This document shows, one piece after another, positions 59,601-64,000 of a stretch of DNA of 64,000 bases. The stretch lies in NCBI GenBank assembly GCA_019454045.1, contig SKCR01006519.1, positions 310,001 to 374,000 of the forward strand, written 5' to 3'. Source of the stretch: Zanthoxylum bungeanum (Eukaryota; Streptophyta; Magnoliopsida; Sapindales; Rutaceae). The first letter of the stretch is position 1, and every line of letters starts with the position of its first letter. Under the pieces are notes generated by a model. It saw only the letters and a list, made by a program, of their open reading frames with translations, searched no databases and was not told where the DNA came from. Both the position numbers and the translations under genes were made by a program.

Positions 59601-60769
59601 AGTTAAAAATTTAGAATATTTAATTAAGAGTTTATTTAATATTTCGGGATTATTGGAGCTCGGAACCGTAAGTCCATTTGATCCCCGTGCTAACTCTATA
59701 TCATATTAAATATAATTGGATAGTCCAATTAAATACTCACATATGTATATATATAAATATTGTTAAGATGATTAATAATATTATTTTGTCACACTTGAAA
59801 TTATATGTTAATTTTAATATATGATTTTTATAATAAATAATTATATGATAATTATTTATTATAATTTATTGAATTATATTGTATAATTTAATAAATGTGT
59901 AAATGATGTATTTCAAAAAATAGGTTTTTGGAAACCTTTTGGTTGAAATGAAAGTTATTTTTTAAAAAGGTAATAACATATTTGATTTTGTAACACCCTT
60001 TTGTCATGATGATGACATTAAATAAAAAATTATTGTTGTAAAATTTTAGATTCCAATCTTAGGGCTGGCCGAATTTCTTATAGTAGGAGAGGAAAAAATT
60101 TTTGTTCAATTTTGGAAATCAAAACACTAAGTATAAAAAGAAAATAAGAATTTCTTTTTCGAACAATAAGCCATTCTAAACCCTAGCCAACTTTTGATGT
60201 TCTAAGTTTTCGCTCAAGAGTTGAAGAAAAACAAGAACAAGAAAAACTAAATTTATTGTGTGATAATTGTGTAATCTCTAAAGTGTTTAGAGATTAGTTT
60301 GTGAGTTTATCCCACACTATTCTTTGTTAGTTGCGAGACATAGCACAAAAGACTATTCGGTGTCGAACTAAAAATCAACTTCATCTTCTTTTCATCAACC
60401 TCATGGTAGTGAGCAGATTTTGGTCACTAACGCCACTTATTTTAGGGTTTCGAGGCTCGATTTGATTTGGTTTTAATCCAGAAAAATTAGCGAACATTAA
60501 GGGGTGTTTCAAGAATGTTGTGGGACTGTTTTTGGTGAAAAATCAGACTTGAAATACCGTTGTGATTCAGGCAAAAGAGGGGCTGATTTGGGAAGTGAGC
60601 CGCTGTTCAGGGGCTGTGTCGGGGCTGAAATTTTGTTAAAAACAGAAGTAAAATTTCAGTAAATGAGCTAGTTACATTTGGCCAAACAAGGGAAGTGTAA
60701 GAAATTTTTTTCAAGACCAATCATGGGTGCCTAATTTGTTTCCGCTGTGCTAGGAAAGTTGTTCCTACA
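56680..60769 (+). mobile_element. Copia 5' LTR, family B, with a nested LTR
   Basis: Starts TGTTGGGATATATGCC (56680) and ends GTTCCTACA (60769), then a primer-binding-like TGGCATCAAGAGTGAG. It is split by an inverted LTR of the same family at 57249-59234; without it the LTR is about 2.1 kb, close to the 2172 bp of 15154-17325. The interior continues to about 61160 and is then lost against a gypsy element. Confidence 0.8.
57249..59234 (-). mobile_element. Solo LTR of family B, inserted inverted in a family-B LTR
   Basis: Minus-strand ends TGTTGGGATATATGCCCTAG and TTTCCTACA. Flanks TGTAA (57244-57248) and TGTAG (59235-59239) are a 5-bp duplication with one mismatch; the uninterrupted copy at about 15713 reads TGTAG. 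Its 5' half matches the host LTR well, while the last 350 bp (57249-57600) differ, so it is a different subfamily. No interior remains. Confidence 0.9.
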
Positions 60770-61164
60770 ATTGGCATCAAGAGTGAGGTTTATAAGTGTT
60801 TTTAACCATTCTCTTTTTCATTTAAAGTTAATGTTTTTATTTGTTTATATGAGATATAAATAATTATATGCATGTTTAGATGAGTAGGCATATATTAATG
60901 TTTATGAGATGAATGTTTATTGTTAATTCATGTGATGAATATTTTTTTACATTGATCGTAAATTTTTTTAGCTCTTATTTTTGTGTTGGTTTTGGTTTTG
61001 CGAATGTAAGATCATAAGGCCAATTTTACAAATGTTGTGTTCTTATTTTCCTATGTAAAATTGTATTTTATGTAATTTGGAGTGCCAAAGTCGTAAAAGG
61101 AGTCTACACTATCATGGAGCAAGATTTGAAAACCAAGGGATGCCTTGGGAATTTTATGTACTAA
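60770..61164 (+). mobile_element. Copia primer-binding site and leader, truncated
   Basis: TGGCATCAAGAGTGAG at 60772-60787 is a variant copia primer-binding site. The following 370 bp look like an untranslated leader with no gag frame; the copia stops where gypsy sequence of opposite orientation begins. Confidence 0.55.
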
Positions 61165-62373
61165 TTAGATTAGTATAGGAAAAATAAGAGCCTGGTAAAA
61201 GAATTTTGTCTCATTTAGTGCTTGTGCCACCTTTTTAAGCTTTATTGCTCTAGTGGTTTCTGAAAAGAAAGAAAGAAAGTCAGGAGGTCTCGTATGGTGC
61301 TTGACTTGGAATGGTAGTTCCATTCTGTCAAGCTTTTGGGTGATGTCTTTGATATGTACTCCCCAAAACAGTGATGTTTCTCCTGAATGCTCGAGATCTT
61401 CAATATGGTCAGACATTTGCTCATTCATTTGCTCTGCTTCTTTCTCCATATTTTCTTCACAGATGTATTTTAGAATTTCTGCATTCAGCTCTTCATCCGT
61501 CATCTGTGAAATGCATGCTCCACAAGTGTCAACTTGAGGATGTAAAAAGATGTCTGATTTTAGGTCTTCATCCTCTGTAGTTGATATGACTGGCTCAAGT
61601 AGCTATTCTTCAAACATTTGTGCAATGCAAGCTCCAAGATCTTCATTTTTAGGATACAGAGTTTCATCCTCATTTGTTGGTGCAGTTGGTACAAACAGCT
61701 CTGCTTCTTCATCCTCGTCAGAGTCCGAATAATAAAAATCAAACTGACACTTTGCTAATTTGGGCTCCTGAACTGATACCTTTGATTCTTGATACTACTC
61801 AGCCTCTTCCTCTGTTAAGGTGTCATTGTGAAACTCTGGGTATTCGAAGGCTTCCTCAGTATTATTTGAATTTGCTCCGTGAGATATTTAATTCAGGTTG
61901 TCTGTTAATTGTCTAATTTGATCTGTCATCCTCTATATGGATGCTGCTTGACTATGAAATTGTGCATCAAATTTAGTTTCCTGTTCCTCGAGCCAATCTT
62001 TGAACATGTCAATCAACTGGTCTTCCTCTAATGGTTCTGGTTCTTGATGAAGATCGTAGATGGATGATGGATAAGATGAAAAATGCGGTTCAGTGAAATA
62101 TGCTGGTTCTTCGTACCTTGAATGATTCCGATAATTCCGCCACCCTGAAAGGTATATACATTGATCGCTCAGGTGGTTACCATCACATATTTCACATCTC
62201 CCCATTGCGTTATGTTGAGCAAATATAGTATTGATTGGTTCTGACATCCAGTGATAAATAGGCTGAACAACAAGCCTCAGAAAATTGGACTGCTCCTCCC
62301 TGATCTGGGGTGTATCTTCTTCTAGTAAAGCTCGTAATCTTTCAATCTCCCAATGAAGATCCATGTCAACCAC
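61165..62373 (-). pseudogene. Ty3/gypsy gag-like gene, 3' part degraded
   Basis: The frame starting at 62373 (MVDMDLHWEIERLRALLEED) carries a zinc-knuckle-like CEICDGNHLSDQC and an acidic C-terminal part, then breaks near 61933. Further acidic pieces follow at 61560-61740 and 61165-61503 in other frames. It lies 100 bp inside the primer-binding site of a gypsy LTR, the expected gag position. The core retrotransposon gag domain is not recognisable, so the coding region may be internally deleted. Confidence 0.55.
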
Positions 62374-62475
62374 CTGAAAAATAAAAGAAGGAAATAAAAA
62401 TTACAGACAAAAATAAAGAAAATTAGATACAAGTAAATTAGATAGCTTCAAAATTAATAACTCAAGAAAAATAAA

Positions 62476-62493
62476 TCCCCAGCAACGGTGCCA
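62476..62493 (-). other. Primer-binding site (Asp-tRNA type) of the gypsy element
   Basis: The minus strand reads TGGCACCGTTGCTGGGGA, two changes from the TGGCGCCGTTGCCGGGGA site common in plant gypsy elements. The LTR edge TGACCGACG follows at 62500. Confidence 0.85.
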
Positions 62494-62499
62494 AAAACT

Positions 62500-64000
62500 T
62501 GACCGACGTAATCACACGCGTATAATGCTAGCCCACGTATCGTTCAAGTAGTATAAAAAGTATTGATCCCATGAGGACTTAATTCCTACTATTGTTATTA
62601 ATTATTGATACTATTTATTTATATGTATCTAATTAAAAGGAGAAGAGAATGATTGCTTGATTGGTTGGTTGAATGTGGATTTGGTAAATAAATAAATAAA
62701 AATATAAAATAAAATACTAAGGAAAATAACAAAAGACACAAAATAAATAGGGTTGTGAATCCACACAATATTATTTTAAAGATGAATTGATTCTCTTATA
62801 TATGTGTAATAAATTAATTTGCTAACTTGGAACACGAAGTTATGCAAAAGCCTATGTCGATGGTCAGACGCAAATACCCAAATAACCCAATTAATCATAT
62901 GTCTATGTTAACTAAGTTACCTGAATTCATTAAGTTCAAGTTCCAATTATGGCTACCCACGCCCGACAGGTATATGTCTATCCTGTAAGGAAATCTATTA
63001 AAGGGTTATCTATCCTCAAGGAAGATCGTGAGCTATTGAATCTAAGGCTGAAACCTAAAATTCCTTTGTCAAGTTTATTTTAAGATTACCATATCAATCT
63101 TATTGGTGATCAGACAATAAGAAGCAATAGACTTAAGATTCAATAAACAAACAAAGAATTACCCATAATATAATCAAATCAATTATTAAGCATGTTAATA
63201 TTGTGTTTCATCACTTCCCTAGAATAAAAAATAAAATGCTGGGGGTTAGGGGATCCACCTTTACTATTTCTAATTTAGAAATCTCCCTTATTATAATATA
63301 GAAATTATCAGTGATATTACCAATCGACCATATATGTGGTATCCTGATTAAGTCAGATTTTCAATTAAGTCCAACCGACCATAAATGCGGTGTTATCATT
63401 TGTCCATAAACCAGCCATATAAGCGGTAATTATCTGTCACCTAAAGACCGACCATATAGGCGGTGTCACATATGTCAAATAAATAAAACCAGCCATTAAG
63501 ACGGTATAACCTTTAGTCTATATTATTAAATTATAATTTCCATATTATAATTAAGGGAGATTAATCTAAACTAAAATAATAAAAGTTTCACAATTCCCCA
63601 GCAGAAATTTAACTACTAAACCTAAAAGAAAAGAAAAGAAAATAAACTATTACTATTACTGAAAATAAAAATACATAATTAAAATACTGAAAATAAATAC
63701 AAACAAGATGCAATCCTTAAATTCCTTACAAAAACCTAAGGAAATCATGAGAATTACAAATGAAATGGCTTGGTATTTATAGGCAAATCTAAAGGCTTCC
63801 ACCAATTACTCCACCAATTGCTCCACCAAACATGGCACCAAACATGGCATCAAACATGACATCAAACATGGCACCAAATCCTCCACCAAACATGCAAGCA
63901 TGTTTGGTGGAAGTTCGACAATTTTTATTTTTATTATTTTATTATTAGTTTTTTATTTTGAAAATGACTTAAATAATTACACAAAACACACTTTCGAATG
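62500..64000 (-). mobile_element. 5' LTR of a gypsy element, running off the window
   Basis: Same family as 33179-34923: shared start, CCCGACAGGTATATGTCTAT near 62964 (also about 33630) and GGCTTGGTATTTATAGGCAA near 63765 (also about 34290). It contains degenerate repeats of CCATATAAGCGGT (63330-63510) and an AAACATGGCACC minisatellite (63828-63900). The outer edge is beyond the window. Confidence 0.85.
63828..63900. repeat. AAACATGGCACC minisatellite
   Basis: About five 12-bp units with small changes, followed by an inverted TGTTTGGTGG copy that can pair with them. Confidence 0.85.

Overview
This is an AT-rich nuclear window from a flowering plant, most likely a eudicot. The evidence is two spliced plant-type genes with GT-AG introns, plus Ty1/copia, Ty3/gypsy, CACTA, hAT and Mutator-like elements nested in one another. 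I saw no tRNA, rRNA, CRISPR or prokaryotic operon structure. Species cannot be fixed from sequence alone. Apart from two host genes and one truncated host gene, nearly everything readable is transposon-derived.

Layout. 1-5898: part of a minus-strand LTR element with a 2.6 kb LTR, a primer-binding site and a non-coding interior packed with tiny hairpins. 5899-9272: unassigned repeat-like DNA. 9440-13141: a decayed CACTA element whose right end abuts a broken copia pol (13142-15153) with its 3' LTR (15154-17325). 18289-20252: a four-exon von Willebrand factor A gene on the minus strand, with a 184-bp Mutator-like MITE just upstream. 21952-23517 and 38708-40248 are the arms of a 1.55-kb inverted repeat about 15 kb apart. 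Between the arms lie two related minus-strand gypsy elements, each carrying an intronless LOG (cytokinin-activating enzyme) gene: a decayed copy at 25335-25950 and a nearly intact one at 36263-36916. A further hairpin-rich LTR (31343-32856) also lies there. 40249-47559: a putative LTR, then a copia 3' half interrupted by a complete hAT element with an exact 8-bp target duplication. 48276-50922: a five-exon beta-propeller gene (TolB/DPP6-N-like), followed by a truncated AMP-ligase-like gene. 53120-60769: copia LTRs with a palindromic hAT MITE, and a second LTR family that has inserted into itself. 61165-64000: gag, primer-binding site and 5' LTR of a third gypsy element.

How parts relate. The two functional-looking genes show no pathway link. 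Segments resembling the upstream region of the beta-propeller gene recur at about 22.9, 39.1 and 41.6 kb, so the locus has been duplicated and inverted and then filled with transposons. The two gypsy elements share a layout (polypurine tract, conserved non-coding blocks, LOG, gag-pol side), so the LOG capture predates their split. Both LOG copies encode a C-terminal basic stretch followed by DLNL.

Most interesting signals: (1) gene capture of LOG by a gypsy retrotransposon, with its own TATA-like box and an EAR-like tail; (2) dense short hairpins with TTG or TGG triloops on the element sense strand, in two separate LTR elements.
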